From positions 62,001-126,000 of the forward strand of contig NZ_PDKN01000007.1 in assembly GCF_004116335.1 (NCBI RefSeq): a stretch of 64,000 nt of DNA. Direction: 5' to 3'. Under the pieces are notes generated by a model. That model saw only the letters and a program-made list of their open reading frames with translations, was not told the DNA's origin and made no database searches. This document shows, piece by piece, positions 26,458 to 35,123 of this stretch (position 1 is the first letter of the stretch; each line of letters starts with the position of its first letter). The translations under genes were made by a program, and so were the position numbers. Source of the stretch: Candidatus Marinarcus aquaticus. Its GTDB lineage: Bacteria; Campylobacterota; Campylobacteria; Campylobacterales; Arcobacteraceae.

Positions 26458-28977
26458 TTAAAACGCCGTTTGCCCGATTTCTCTGTATTTATCATAGAGT
26501 GTAATAACTCGTTGTGCCCATTGAATACGTCGTTCATCGACCAAATCACATCCAAACTGAATAATCTCTTTACCCTCTTTAAGACCACTTTCATACGCTT
26601 CAATCATATCTCGTGCCTCTTGCACTTCCGCTTTTTTAGGCGTGAAGATATCATTGATATACTCCAACTGTGTTGGGTGCATCGCTGCTTTTCCATCACA
26701 TCCTAAACTGAACGCATCTTTAGAGCTGGCTTCACAACTGAACTCATCGGCAATATCAAAATGAGGTCCATCAATCACAACTTTATTATACGCTCGTGCC
26801 GCCAGACTGATTTGCGTCATATAGTGGAAAATTGCTTTTGGGTTGTTTTTGATGTTGATTTGCATCTTCTGCGCTAACGCATTTGAACCAATCACCACAC
26901 AACGTAACTTTTCACTCTCAGCACAAATTGATTGTGCATTTAACACCCCTAAAGGGGACTCAATCATTATCATAAACTCCAACTCTGGATTAATCTCATT
27001 GATAATGGCTTCTGCTTTTTGCACATCTTGTGCACTCTCTATATTTGAAAACAGTACCGCATCGATATCCAACTCTTTGATTAACGCAATGTCTTCATTG
27101 AGTGCTTCAACATTATCAAGTTTATTCACACGTATGACTCTCTCACTGCTTCCAAATGAGCTGTTCTCATCGAACACTTTTTTAAGCAATGCTCGAGCAC
27201 CAATTTTTTGCTCTTCTAAAATAGCTTCGAGGTCAAAAATCACCGCATCAGCTAACACACCTCGTGATTTTTGCACGTTTCTTTCATTGTATGCTGGAAC
27301 AAACAGCATTGAACGTCGTGCTCGGTAATTCTCTGTGGGTAAAAGCTCATGCGTGTTGCTTGCATTTAGCGTTTTAATCAACTCTTTTCGAAGCACTTTT
27401 CCATTTTTTGTTTTTGGATACTCTTGCAGTACATGAATCTGCTTTGGTGCTTTGTATTTTGCAAGATGCTCTTGTCCATACTTTAAGATGTCCTCTTCAT
27501 CTGCTAAGCTTATTTCACCATCAGCCAATACTGCAATAGCAACAATCGTTTTGTTTGCATCCACATCCAACCCAAGTGCTACACAATCTGCCACTTTTGG
27601 GTGGGTTTTAATCACTCTTTCAATCTCATGTGGAGATACTCTATATCCAAAAGTATTGATGATGTCATCTTTTCGTCCTAAGAACCAAATATATCCATCT
27701 TCATCTCGTTTGGCGTAATCTCCTGTAAAGAAGTAGCCGTTTCGTTTCACTTTTGCGGTATCCTCTTCTAAGTTCCAATACTCCAAGAACAACCCTGGGT
27801 CATCCACACTGATACAAATCATTCCTTCCTCTTCCACACCCACCTCTTCAAGTGTTTCAGGGTTCAATAACTTCACGGTGTGTCCTGGTTGAACAAAACC
27901 TGCTGAACCCGGTCGAATAGGTCTGTATTTTGAGTGTGAAATATAATAAGAGAACTCACTCATTCCAATCGCTTCAAAAATATCTTGTTTGAATCGCTCT
28001 TGCCAAAGCCCTACCATCTCAGATGATAAGTGCTCCCCTGCACTCATGCAGTGTCTCAAACTTGGACAATCTTCGATTGTAAAATCGGTCTTTTGAAGGA
28101 TTTGCCGATAAATCGTTGGTACGCCTATAAAAATCGTACATTGGTGTTTTTTAATCAACTCCACCCATGTTTTTGCATCGTTTTGCCCTTCATACGCAAT
28201 GACCGTATGCCCTTTATACAAGGGGTCCATCAACGCTGAACCTAAAACATACGTCCAGTTGAATTTTCCTGAGTGCATGATTCTATCGTTCTCTTTAAAA
28301 TCAAACCAAAACTCACTTGCTGGCTCTCGTCCTACCAATGACCTGTGAGAGTGCAACACTCCTTTAGGAAACCCAGTTGTACCAGACGTATAAACCAAAT
28401 ACGCTGGCTCACCTGATTTTGAGTTGTAGTGGTTTGGTTTTGCACTGGCTTTATTTAACACCTCATCAAGAGCATAAATATGCATCCCTTTTGGTTGAGC
28501 CATCCCATCCACGCTATCAATACCTGCAATGATGATGTGCTTTAAATCATCCACATTTTGCAAATAGGGCAACAAGTTGTCATACATTGAAGCCGACAGT
28601 ACAATCGCTTTTGCTTGAGAATCCGTAGCTAAGTACTTCACTTCTGAACCACTTAACAGTGTTGAAGTAGGTACGGCTACAATTCCTGATTTAATCGCTC
28701 CAAAAAATGCCGTTGGGTATGCCAATGAGTTTTTCAGACAAATCAAAACTCGGTCACGTACATCCAACCCAATCGTTCCTAAAAAGTTTGAGAAACGGTC
28801 TGATTTGTCAGAGAGCTCTTTATAGGTGATTTCAGCTGTACCTAAATCACTGTCTTCAATAATCATCGCCGTTGCACTCTCTTTTGGCGTGTTCAAATGT
28901 GCTGACGTACACGCCACCCCGATATTTAAAAATTCAGGTACGTTTATCTCAAATTGTGGGTATTCGTTCAATTTCAT
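26458..28977 (-). CDS. Fusion protein: acyl-CoA ligase (ANL) joined to a CitE-like lyase domain
   Basis: An 839-residue two-domain protein. Residues 1 to about 540 form an adenylate-forming acyl-CoA ligase: phosphate-binding motif VYTSGTTGFPKG near 193-204, YFFTGDYAKRDEDGYIWFLGRKDD, and the catalytic lysine region TKNGKVLRKE. It is closest in feel to the benzoate/aminobenzoate-CoA ligase group. Residues about 552-839 are CitE/HpcH-like (RRSMLFVPAYNE, then CDGKAAMHPTQL). In that part the Glu of the metal site is kept (Glu673), but the Asp expected 27 residues later is Ala700, and DLED reads DLEA (Ala585). The ligase should activate an organic acid for the hydratase and lyase downstream. The CitE part may be catalytically dead or use another mechanism. 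Confidence 0.88.
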   Translation of the reverse strand: MKLNEYPQFEINVPEFLNIGVACTSAHLNTPKESATAMIIEDSDLGTAEITYKELSDKSDRFSNFLGTIGLDVRDRVLICLKNSLAYPTAFFGAIKSGIVAVPTSTLLSGSEVKYLATDSQAKAIVLSASMYDNLLPYLQNVDDLKHIIIAGIDSVDGMAQPKGMHIYALDEVLNKASAKPNHYNSKSGEPAYLVYTSGTTGFPKGVLHSHRSLVGREPASEFWFDFKENDRIMHSGKFNWTYVLGSALMDPLYKGHTVIAYEGQNDAKTWVELIKKHQCTIFIGVPTIYRQILQKTDFTIEDCPSLRHCMSAGEHLSSEMVGLWQERFKQDIFEAIGMSEFSYYISHSKYRPIRPGSAGFVQPGHTVKLLNPETLEEVGVEEEGMICISVDDPGLFLEYWNLEEDTAKVKRNGYFFTGDYAKRDEDGYIWFLGRKDDIINTFGYRVSPHEIERVIKTHPKVADCVALGLDVDANKTIVAIAVLADGEISLADEEDILKYGQEHLAKYKAPKQIHVLQEYPKTKNGKVLRKELIKTLNASNTHELLPTENYRARRSMLFVPAYNERNVQKSRGVLADAVIFDLEAILEEQKIGARALLKKVFDENSSFGSSERVIRVNKLDNVEALNEDIALIKELDIDAVLFSNIESAQDVQKAEAIINEINPELEFMIMIESPLGVLNAQSICAESEKLRCVVIGSNALAQKMQINIKNNPKAIFHYMTQISLAARAYNKVVIDGPHFDIADEFSCEASSKDAFSLGCDGKAAMHPTQLEYINDIFTPKKAEVQEARDMIEAYESGLKEGKEIIQFGCDLVDERRIQWAQRVITLYDKYREIGQTAF

Positions 28978-28992
28978 AGTATCCCTTCCTTT

Positions 28993-30126
28993 TTAAATAA
29001 GACCGTAAGGCCAGTTCTCTTTAAATGTATGCAGTGGCATTTTATTCAATACTGTTAATGCAAACTTCTGATCATCAGCACTTAAACTTCTCAATGCATA
29101 CGCTCTTAAGATGTTTTGTAAAGACTTACCAAACATTGGTGGGTCCAACATCTCCTCTTTATATCGAATCGCTCCACTTAAAAGAGCATCCGCGTCCATC
29201 GCTGCTTTTAAGATATCGATATCTCGTGCAATCTCTTTGGGTGAAGGAGTAAACGCCACTTTACAAATATTAATGTGGTTTGGCGTAATTACTTGCTTCC
29301 CTGTAAGCCCCATGGCTGTCTCTCGTTTTGCGTGAGAGTATACATGTCGTGAAGCATCATCGCCATGCAGATCCAACCAACGTCGAATATCTTTTTTCTC
29401 TTGACACGAATCGGGCAATGAATTGGGCGTTAACAATACTTCAACTCCTCCAATGACGCCTCGTCCTTTAACTCTGGCTTCCATGGTCAACATATTAAAG
29501 AATGTCTCCAATTCATCAATCCACCCTTGAGGTGTGATTTTATACGCCATCGCTTTTGAGAAGTCATGAATACCAAATACAACATGTTGTACGGTTGAGT
29601 GACTCATTAATTTATCGGCAATTTGTAACGATTTTGGGTGCTCAATAATAGGCTGAATCGTCAAATTACTTCCAATAGAAACCAACCATGATGAAAGGTC
29701 TCGAATCTCTGCATCACCATAGACTTCTCCCGCTTTTGCTAAAACAATCACATCGATATATTTGTGAATCTTTTTTAACATTTTTAAATCCTCTTCGTAC
29801 TCGTCCGTTCTAAAAGGGTTAATACGAATAGCGATTTGAAAATCACGTTCTGGAAATTTTGGTAACTCCTCAATCAAGAGTTTTCTTGACATCTCTTTCA
29901 TTCGACATCCATCTTCTAAGTCAAATAATAGTGTATGTGCTTTTGTTTTATAAGCGTGTTTTTGTAATCGAAACTTTGCTTGTTCTAAACTCTCATATGT
30001 ACCATCAAGTGGATTAAACTTGATGGGAGGATAATATATTTGGATTCCAGGCCAGTATCCACCAAGTACTGGTGTTAAATCATCTTTTTCAGTCAATTTC
30101 GACAAATCTGCGAATGATGAAGTCAT
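28993..30126 (-). CDS. HpcH/HpaI aldolase / citrate lyase-type CoA-ester lyase
   Basis: A 377-residue CitE-superfamily enzyme, longer than ordinary CitE (about 290). The acidic motif FDLEDGCRMKEMSR, the substrate Arg in IAIRINPF, the catalytic Glu in PIIEHPKS and the metal Asp in VFGIHDFSK are all intact, so it should be active, unlike the CitE domain of the next gene. It leads a four-gene leftward operon (this gene, ligase-CitE fusion, hydratase, malyl-CoA lyase). It is transcribed divergently from an IclR regulator across a 400-base spacer. The ribosome binding site AGAAAGG is well placed. Substrate unknown; a citramalyl-, malyl- or related hydroxyacyl-CoA is plausible. Confidence 0.82.
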   Translation of the reverse strand: MTSSFADLSKLTEKDDLTPVLGGYWPGIQIYYPPIKFNPLDGTYESLEQAKFRLQKHAYKTKAHTLLFDLEDGCRMKEMSRKLLIEELPKFPERDFQIAIRINPFRTDEYEEDLKMLKKIHKYIDVIVLAKAGEVYGDAEIRDLSSWLVSIGSNLTIQPIIEHPKSLQIADKLMSHSTVQHVVFGIHDFSKAMAYKITPQGWIDELETFFNMLTMEARVKGRGVIGGVEVLLTPNSLPDSCQEKKDIRRWLDLHGDDASRHVYSHAKRETAMGLTGKQVITPNHINICKVAFTPSPKEIARDIDILKAAMDADALLSGAIRYKEEMLDPPMFGKSLQNILRAYALRSLSADDQKFALTVLNKMPLHTFKENWPYGLI

Positions 30127-30526
30127 ACTTTTTACCTTTCTGTTTTATTTAAATTTTTCATTCATTTATCATGAAAAAATTTATGTTTATTCATGCACTC
30201 TATGTGAATGTGTAGTCGAATTAATCCATACAAAGTATAAGTTGAATCAGAAGTTTTAAAAGCAATTTTTTAATTTAAGATAAATTTTATAAAGCCTAGA
30301 GACTCGGAACTTAGGGCTATTAAAGAGGTGAGGATTTAAGAGTTTCACATAGTGAGAATATTGTTTTTGATATTCTTAGTATCTGAAAAAAATTTCTTCA
30401 TTTTTTTGATAAAAATTACACTTTTTTACTATATTGGTAGAAACTTTTGAAAAATTTCTGTAAAATTTTTATAAATATTGTTTAATATAAAGATGCTACT
30501 ATTAAAAAAAATTTTAAAGGCCACCT
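30127..30526. promoter_or_regulatory. Divergent control region between the CoA-lyase operon and the IclR regulator
   Basis: A 400-base AT-rich spacer without a supported gene. It holds the inverted repeat AGAATAT-N8-ATATTCT at 30355-30376, a plausible IclR-type operator. It also holds an imperfect hairpin near 30292-30320 (AGCCTA ... TAGGGCT). IclR regulators usually bind between themselves and the operon they control, so this is the expected operator position; the choice of site is inference. Confidence 0.45.
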
Positions 30527-31252
30527 TTGCAAAATCAAAACAAGTCATTGACCAAAGGCTTATCCATACTCAAAGAGATCATGCGCTCATCTAAACCTCT
30601 GACAGCCAACACCTTGTGTCAACGTTTGGATATTGATAAAAGCACAATGTCAAGACTGATTACCACACTCGTACACGAAGAGTTTATTGAGTATGTGGAG
30701 AACTCTAAAGAGATTGTTTTAAGTGACTTGATGCGTAATATTGTTTATAAAAAAGACCGTGATAGAATCATCGCACGCACACAAGGTTTACTCGATGAAA
30801 TTTTCTATCTCACACAAGAGTGTGCATACATTGGTGTTTTAGACAATCACTCGGTGTTGTATCTGAACCAAGTGGACAAATCAAAACGTGTTTTAAAAAC
30901 CAGAGACTCTGTGGGATTGCATGCCCCTTTACACACCAATGGGTTTGGTAAAATCTTGGTTGCATTTGGTGAAGTTGATATTGCTACCATTGCTTTAAAA
31001 AAATACACTCCTCACACCATTACCAATGAGCAAAAATTCACTGAAGAGATTGAATTGGTGCGTCAACGAGGGTATGCCATTGGGCATGAAGAGCATGAGT
31101 TTGGTCTGTGTTCATTGGCCGTACCTTACTTTGACAAACGAGGCGATTTTGTAGGAACAGTTGGGATTTCAGGTCTGTCAGTACGACTTCCTTTAGAGAC
31201 CCTACACGAGTATGGTCAAAAGATTTTTCAACTGGTGAACCCTACTCTTTAA
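30527..31252 (+). CDS. IclR family transcriptional regulator
   Basis: A 241-residue regulator with an N-terminal winged helix (TANTLCQRLDIDKSTMSRLITTLVHEEFIE, residues about 22-52) and the IclR effector domain. That domain includes HAPLHTNGFGKILVAF and RQRGYAIGHEEHEFGLCSLAVPYFD, the usual ligand-binding segment. The start is TTG at 30527, preceded by AAAGG. It is divergent from the CoA-lyase operon and most likely controls it in response to an operon intermediate such as glyoxylate or an organic acid; that is inference from position. It converges with a lipoprotein gene, overlapping its stop by 11 bases. Confidence 0.92.
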   Translation: MQNQNKSLTKGLSILKEIMRSSKPLTANTLCQRLDIDKSTMSRLITTLVHEEFIEYVENSKEIVLSDLMRNIVYKKDRDRIIARTQGLLDEIFYLTQECAYIGVLDNHSVLYLNQVDKSKRVLKTRDSVGLHAPLHTNGFGKILVAFGEVDIATIALKKYTPHTITNEQKFTEEIELVRQRGYAIGHEEHEFGLCSLAVPYFDKRGDFVGTVGISGLSVRLPLETLHEYGQKIFQLVNPTL

Positions 31253-31622
31253 TGACTTTAATCAGCACGCCGTTTTCACTGTCTTTAAAATAGATATCTT
31301 TATTATCTTGTGAGAAAAGTTTTTGGATAAAATCATCCTCATACGACGCGCTTAAATACTCTTTGTTAAACTGTTTGAGCGTTTGACACTCAAAGGTATC
31401 TCGACAGACTCGATCGTCATAGATTTTAAGATTTAACACCACATTCCCAGCAGAAAAAACTTGCACTTGTGTGTAGTTGGCATAGTGGTTGATAAACCCT
31501 TTATCATAAAACTTCATGGCAGGCGTTTTAATCAAAATCGTGGCACTGTTGGTATGAAGCGGTTGTTTTATGGCACAACCACTTAAAAATAAAATCAGGG
31601 TTAAAAAAAACAGCTTCTTTAT
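31242..31622 (-). CDS. Small lipoprotein with an apparent ATA start codon
   Basis: An ATG-based call gives a protein of 97 residues or fewer with no signal peptide. Extending the same frame upstream gives a textbook lipoprotein signal: (M)KKLFFLTLILFLSGCAIKQ, with two lysines, a hydrophobic core and lipobox LSGC. The only codon in the right place is ATA at 31622-31620, and AAAGGA lies six bases before it. No ATG, GTG or TTG occurs in frame near there. The mature part (about 110 residues) has two cysteines and is not recognised. It is divergent from queH across a very short shared region. Alternatives are a true non-AUG start (ATA, as rarely seen) or a point mutation or sequencing error of ATG. 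Confidence 0.6.
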   Translation of the reverse strand: MKKLFFLTLILFLSGCAIKQPLHTNSATILIKTPAMKFYDKGFINHYANYTQVQVFSAGNVVLNLKIYDDRVCRDTFECQTLKQFNKEYLSASYEDDFIQKLFSQDNKDIYFKDSENGVLIKVIKE

Positions 31623-31685
31623 ATGGATTCCTTTTGTTTTGGAATATTTTACTATAATAATACCAAATTAGATTTAGGAGTCTCT

Positions 31686-32771
31686 TTGCTTGTCCACATT
31701 TGTTGTTCCGTTGACAGCCACTACTTTTTAGAAAAAATCCAAGAAGAATACCCTGATGAAAAACTGGTCGGGTACTTCTATGACCCCAACATTCATCCTT
31801 ACAGTGAGTATGCACTTCGTTTTTTAGACGTACAATACTCATGTGACAGATTAGGTATTGAACTGCTTGAAGGACCTTACAATTTAGAAGCGTGGCTTAA
31901 AAGTGTGAAAGGCTTAGAGAACGAACCTGAAAAGGGGGATCGTTGTACGGTCTGTTTTGATGATAGACTCAGCAACAGTGTAGAAAAAGCCAAAGAACTG
32001 GGACATAATAAATTTACAACTACCCTTTTAATCTCTCCTAAAAAATCGCAAGATAAGCTTGATAAAATCGGCCATGAATTGGCAGAAAAACACAACATGG
32101 AGTTTATTTTTAAAGATTACAGAAGTGGTCAAGGAACCCAACTGCAAGGAGAAGTCGTTAAAAAGCATAGCTTGTATCGACAAAACTATTGCGGATGTAT
32201 CTTTGGATTGAGTGCACAAAGAGAGCAACAAGACAAACTCATGGATGAGATGTTTGTAAGTGTCAATGCTCAAATCACACCAGAGAGCATTGAAGAGCGA
32301 CTCGAACTCTACAGCAAACGAAATACCTATGCCAAAAATAACACCCCTTATAAAATCATCAAACAACGGTTTTTAAACTATCGACTGCTTCATGGATGGG
32401 TACAACAAAAAAAACAAACCATCCCTTCCTATATTCTGTGTTACTCAACGATTAATCGCAACAACACTGGTGGTCGAATTGAATATACCCATGAAGGCAT
32501 TAGCTATCTCAACCGTGATGAAGTCAAACTCTTGGATTTAAACACCTTTAATGCCCTTGCCCAAACCTCTTATGCAACGATTAAGGAACTCTATTTTCAT
32601 CCCTTATCTTTTAAACAAGAGCTTGAAATCAGACATCACATCACTCAAAACCCTTATGATTTAAGTGCCATAATTGTTTTAGAAGAGCTCAACACTGAGC
32701 GATATGACATCAAAATCAATGCCAAAACATACGATGACGTCAAAGAGGTCATCATCAAGGAAAATGAATGA
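31686..32771 (+). CDS. queH: Epoxyqueuosine reductase QueH, with C-terminal extension
   Basis: Last step of queuosine biosynthesis: reduces epoxyqueuosine in tRNA to queuosine. QueH is the non-B12 replacement of QueG. Conserved cysteines are all seen: the HICC motif at the N-terminus, CTVCFDDRL in the middle and YCGCIFG, which hold the Fe-S cluster and an adjacent metal. I chose TTG at 31686, because TAGGAG is six bases upstream and QueH proteins begin directly at the VHICC segment. An in-frame ATG at 31623 would overlap the divergent lipoprotein start. The C-terminal 170 residues exceed the minimal QueH domain. The stop overlaps lpxB by 4 bases. Confidence 0.87.
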   Translation: MLVHICCSVDSHYFLEKIQEEYPDEKLVGYFYDPNIHPYSEYALRFLDVQYSCDRLGIELLEGPYNLEAWLKSVKGLENEPEKGDRCTVCFDDRLSNSVEKAKELGHNKFTTTLLISPKKSQDKLDKIGHELAEKHNMEFIFKDYRSGQGTQLQGEVVKKHSLYRQNYCGCIFGLSAQREQQDKLMDEMFVSVNAQITPESIEERLELYSKRNTYAKNNTPYKIIKQRFLNYRLLHGWVQQKKQTIPSYILCYSTINRNNTGGRIEYTHEGISYLNRDEVKLLDLNTFNALAQTSYATIKELYFHPLSFKQELEIRHHITQNPYDLSAIIVLEELNTERYDIKINAKTYDDVKEVIIKENE

Positions 32772-33811
32772 AACTGTTAGTATGTGCCATGGAAAGTTCA
32801 GCCAATATTCACTTAAAAGAGCTGCTTAAATACCTGCCTAAAGATATTGAGCTTATTGGGATTTTTGATAAAAACTTAGGTACCCCTACGTATGACTTAA
32901 CCTCATTAGCAGTGATGGGATTCACGGATGCCATTAAAAAACTGCCATTTTTTTTAAAGCTCAACAAACAAATGGCTGAACTCGCAAAGAACGCAGACAA
33001 GATTTTACTTATGGATGCTTCTGGTTTTAACTTGCCCTTGGCTAAAAAAATCAAAGCCCAATACCCACAAAAAGAGATTATCTACTACATCTTACCACAA
33101 GCGTGGGCATGGAAGAAAAAACGTGTACAGAAACTCGAAACCTATTGCGATACGCTTTGTTCTATTTTACCGTTTGAACAAGAGATGTACTCTAAAAAAG
33201 AGAAAATACACTATGTAGGACATCCTTTATTGGATGAAATCACCACCTTTAAAGAGAAGCTTTCACACAGCAATAAAATTGTCTTTATGCCCGGAAGCCG
33301 AAAAACTGAGATTACAAATCTCATGCCCATTTACCGAAAAATCATTGCCAAACTTGAAAACAAAGAGCCCATTTTGGTTATTCCATCGCATTTTGATGCG
33401 CACTATATTAAAAAAACTTATGGTGATATTTCAAATTTTACCATTTCAAACAGTGCACACCAAAGTCTCATTGAAGCAGAGTTTGCATTTATTTGCAGTG
33501 GTACAGCCACGCTTGAAGCAGCACTTATTGGAACCCCATTTTGCTTGAACTATATTGCAAAAAAAGTGGACTATTATATAGGAAGAAAGTTTGTAAAACT
33601 GCCTTATATTGGCTTGGCAAACATCTTTTTTGATAAAATGGGTCTGCCACCATTGCATAAAGAGTTCTTACAAGAAGCCGTCACATTAGAAAACCTCATG
33701 CAAGAGTATCACGCCATTAATAAAGAGCAGTTTTTAGAAAATGCAAAACTGCTTCGAAGCTACTTGAAACATGGCAGTTCAAAAAGAGTGGCCGAACTGA
33801 TTGAAAAATAA
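32768..33811 (+). CDS. lpxB: Lipid-A-disaccharide synthase
   Basis: Glycosyltransferase of the inner membrane that condenses UDP-2,3-diacylglucosamine with lipid X in lipid A synthesis. The 347 residues match the shorter Campylobacterota form. Motifs include MESSANIHLKEL at the start, YYILPQAWAWKKKRV, YVGHPLLDE, FMPGSRKTEI and ICSGTATLEAALIGTPF. It is translationally coupled to queH and followed 56 bases later by fabZ and lpxA, so this is a lipid A gene neighbourhood. Confidence 0.95.
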   Translation: MKLLVCAMESSANIHLKELLKYLPKDIELIGIFDKNLGTPTYDLTSLAVMGFTDAIKKLPFFLKLNKQMAELAKNADKILLMDASGFNLPLAKKIKAQYPQKEIIYYILPQAWAWKKKRVQKLETYCDTLCSILPFEQEMYSKKEKIHYVGHPLLDEITTFKEKLSHSNKIVFMPGSRKTEITNLMPIYRKIIAKLENKEPILVIPSHFDAHYIKKTYGDISNFTISNSAHQSLIEAEFAFICSGTATLEAALIGTPFCLNYIAKKVDYYIGRKFVKLPYIGLANIFFDKMGLPPLHKEFLQEAVTLENLMQEYHAINKEQFLENAKLLRSYLKHGSSKRVAELIEK

Positions 33812-33867
33812 TTTTCTTTTAGCTAAAATATCCCAAATTTATAACTTATAAACAAATAGGACAATTA

Positions 33868-34311
33868 ATGTTAGATGTAACACAAATACAAGAGATTCTA
33901 CCCCATAGATACCCTTTCTTACTCGTTGATCGAATCACCGATATGGAAAAAGGGCAAAGCATTACTGGATTTAAAAATATTTCCATCAGCGAACCCGCAT
34001 TTATGGGACATTTTCCTGGTCACCCAATCTACCCAGGTGTGCTTATTTTAGAGGGTATGGCACAAGCAGGTGGTGTGTTAGCACTAAAAAGCAATGACTT
34101 AACCACTGAAGAGTTACAAAACAAAGTAATCTACTTCATGAGTATCGACAAAGCAAAGTTCAGAAGCCCTGTAAAACCAGGTGATAAACTTGTTTACAAA
34201 ATTGATATTTTAAAATTAAAAGGAACCCTTATTGTACTTGACGGTAAAGCGTATGTGGATGATAAACTTGTTGCTCAAGCTGAATTAAAAGCCATGGTTG
34301 TAGACAAGTAG
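33868..34311 (+). CDS. fabZ: 3-hydroxyacyl-[acyl-carrier-protein] dehydratase
   Basis: Dehydrates 3-hydroxyacyl-ACP in fatty-acid elongation and balances flux with LpxA, which uses the same substrate. The 147 residues form one hot-dog domain. The signature [13 protein letters not shown] and the active-site region [25 protein letters not shown], with the catalytic His and Glu, are present. It sits six bases before lpxA and is preceded by TAGGACA. Confidence 0.97.
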   Translation: MLDVTQIQEILPHRYPFLLVDRITDMEKGQSITGFKNISISEPAFMGHFPGHPIYPGVLILEGMAQAGGVLALKSNDLTTEELQNKVIYFMSIDKAKFRSPVKPGDKLVYKIDILKLKGTLIVLDGKAYVDDKLVAQAELKAMVVDK

Positions 34312-34317
34312 TCTTTT

Positions 34318-35100
34318 ATGAGCAATATTCATAAAACTGCCATCATTGAAGATGGTGCGATTATTGGCGATGATGTAACCATTGGTGCTTATAGCATCAT
34401 TGGTTCAAACGTAAAAATAGGCAATGGAACAAGCGTTGGTGCACATACGGTTATTGAAGGGAAAACAACCATTGGTGAACACAATCAAATCTTCTCGCAT
34501 GCAGCCATTGGAACCATTCCACAAGATCTGAAATTTGATGGAGAAGATGTGGAACTCATCATTGGAAACAACAACAAAATCCGAGAGTTCACTCTTTTTA
34601 ACCCAGGAACCAAAGGGGGAGGAAGCATCACTAAAATTGGTGATAATAACCTTTTTATGGGATACACACACGTTGCGCACGACGTAATTGTAGGAAACAA
34701 CTGTGTCTTTGCAAATGTTGCAACACTTGCAGGTCATGTTGAGATTGATGACTACGTGGTTGTGGGTGGTCTCACTCCTGTGCATCAGTTTTGCAAAATT
34801 GGAAGCCATGCTATGATTGGTGGGGGTTCAGTCTTAACACAAGATATTCCGCCATTTTGTTTAGCAGAAGGAAACCGTGCGAGTTTACGAGGTTTAAATC
34901 TCAATGGTTTAAGACGACGTTTCAGTGACCGTGCGGATATTGATGCAATTAGAAAAGCGTACAAAGCGATTTTTGAAAGTGGGCATCCTATTGGTGATGT
35001 TGCGCAAGAGATTATACAAAGCAGTGATAACGAACACGTTTTGGCATTTGCCAACTTTGTACTTAATACAAAACGAGGCATTCCTTTTACAAGGAAATAA
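34318..35100 (+). CDS. lpxA: UDP-N-acetylglucosamine acyltransferase
   Basis: First step of lipid A synthesis: transfers an R-3-hydroxyacyl chain from ACP to UDP-GlcNAc. The 260 residues are the usual size. The N-terminal two thirds is a left-handed beta helix of hexapeptide repeats (IGDDVTIGAYSIIGSNVKIG). The catalytic His lies in the MGYTHVAHD segment, and the helical C-terminus starts NLNGLRRRFS. It is cotranscribed with fabZ and precedes clpX by 23 bases. Confidence 0.97.
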   Translation: MSNIHKTAIIEDGAIIGDDVTIGAYSIIGSNVKIGNGTSVGAHTVIEGKTTIGEHNQIFSHAAIGTIPQDLKFDGEDVELIIGNNNKIREFTLFNPGTKGGGSITKIGDNNLFMGYTHVAHDVIVGNNCVFANVATLAGHVEIDDYVVVGGLTPVHQFCKIGSHAMIGGGSVLTQDIPPFCLAEGNRASLRGLNLNGLRRRFSDRADIDAIRKAYKAIFESGHPIGDVAQEIIQSSDNEHVLAFANFVLNTKRGIPFTRK

Positions 35101-35123
35101 TTCAAACTAAGAATAGGTAATAT

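Noticed and set aside
31623-31685. Upstream extension of queH from the ATG at 31623
   Set aside because: It overlaps the divergent lipoprotein start, has no good ribosome binding site, and QueH proteins start at the VHICC segment; TTG at 31686 has TAGGAG correctly placed.
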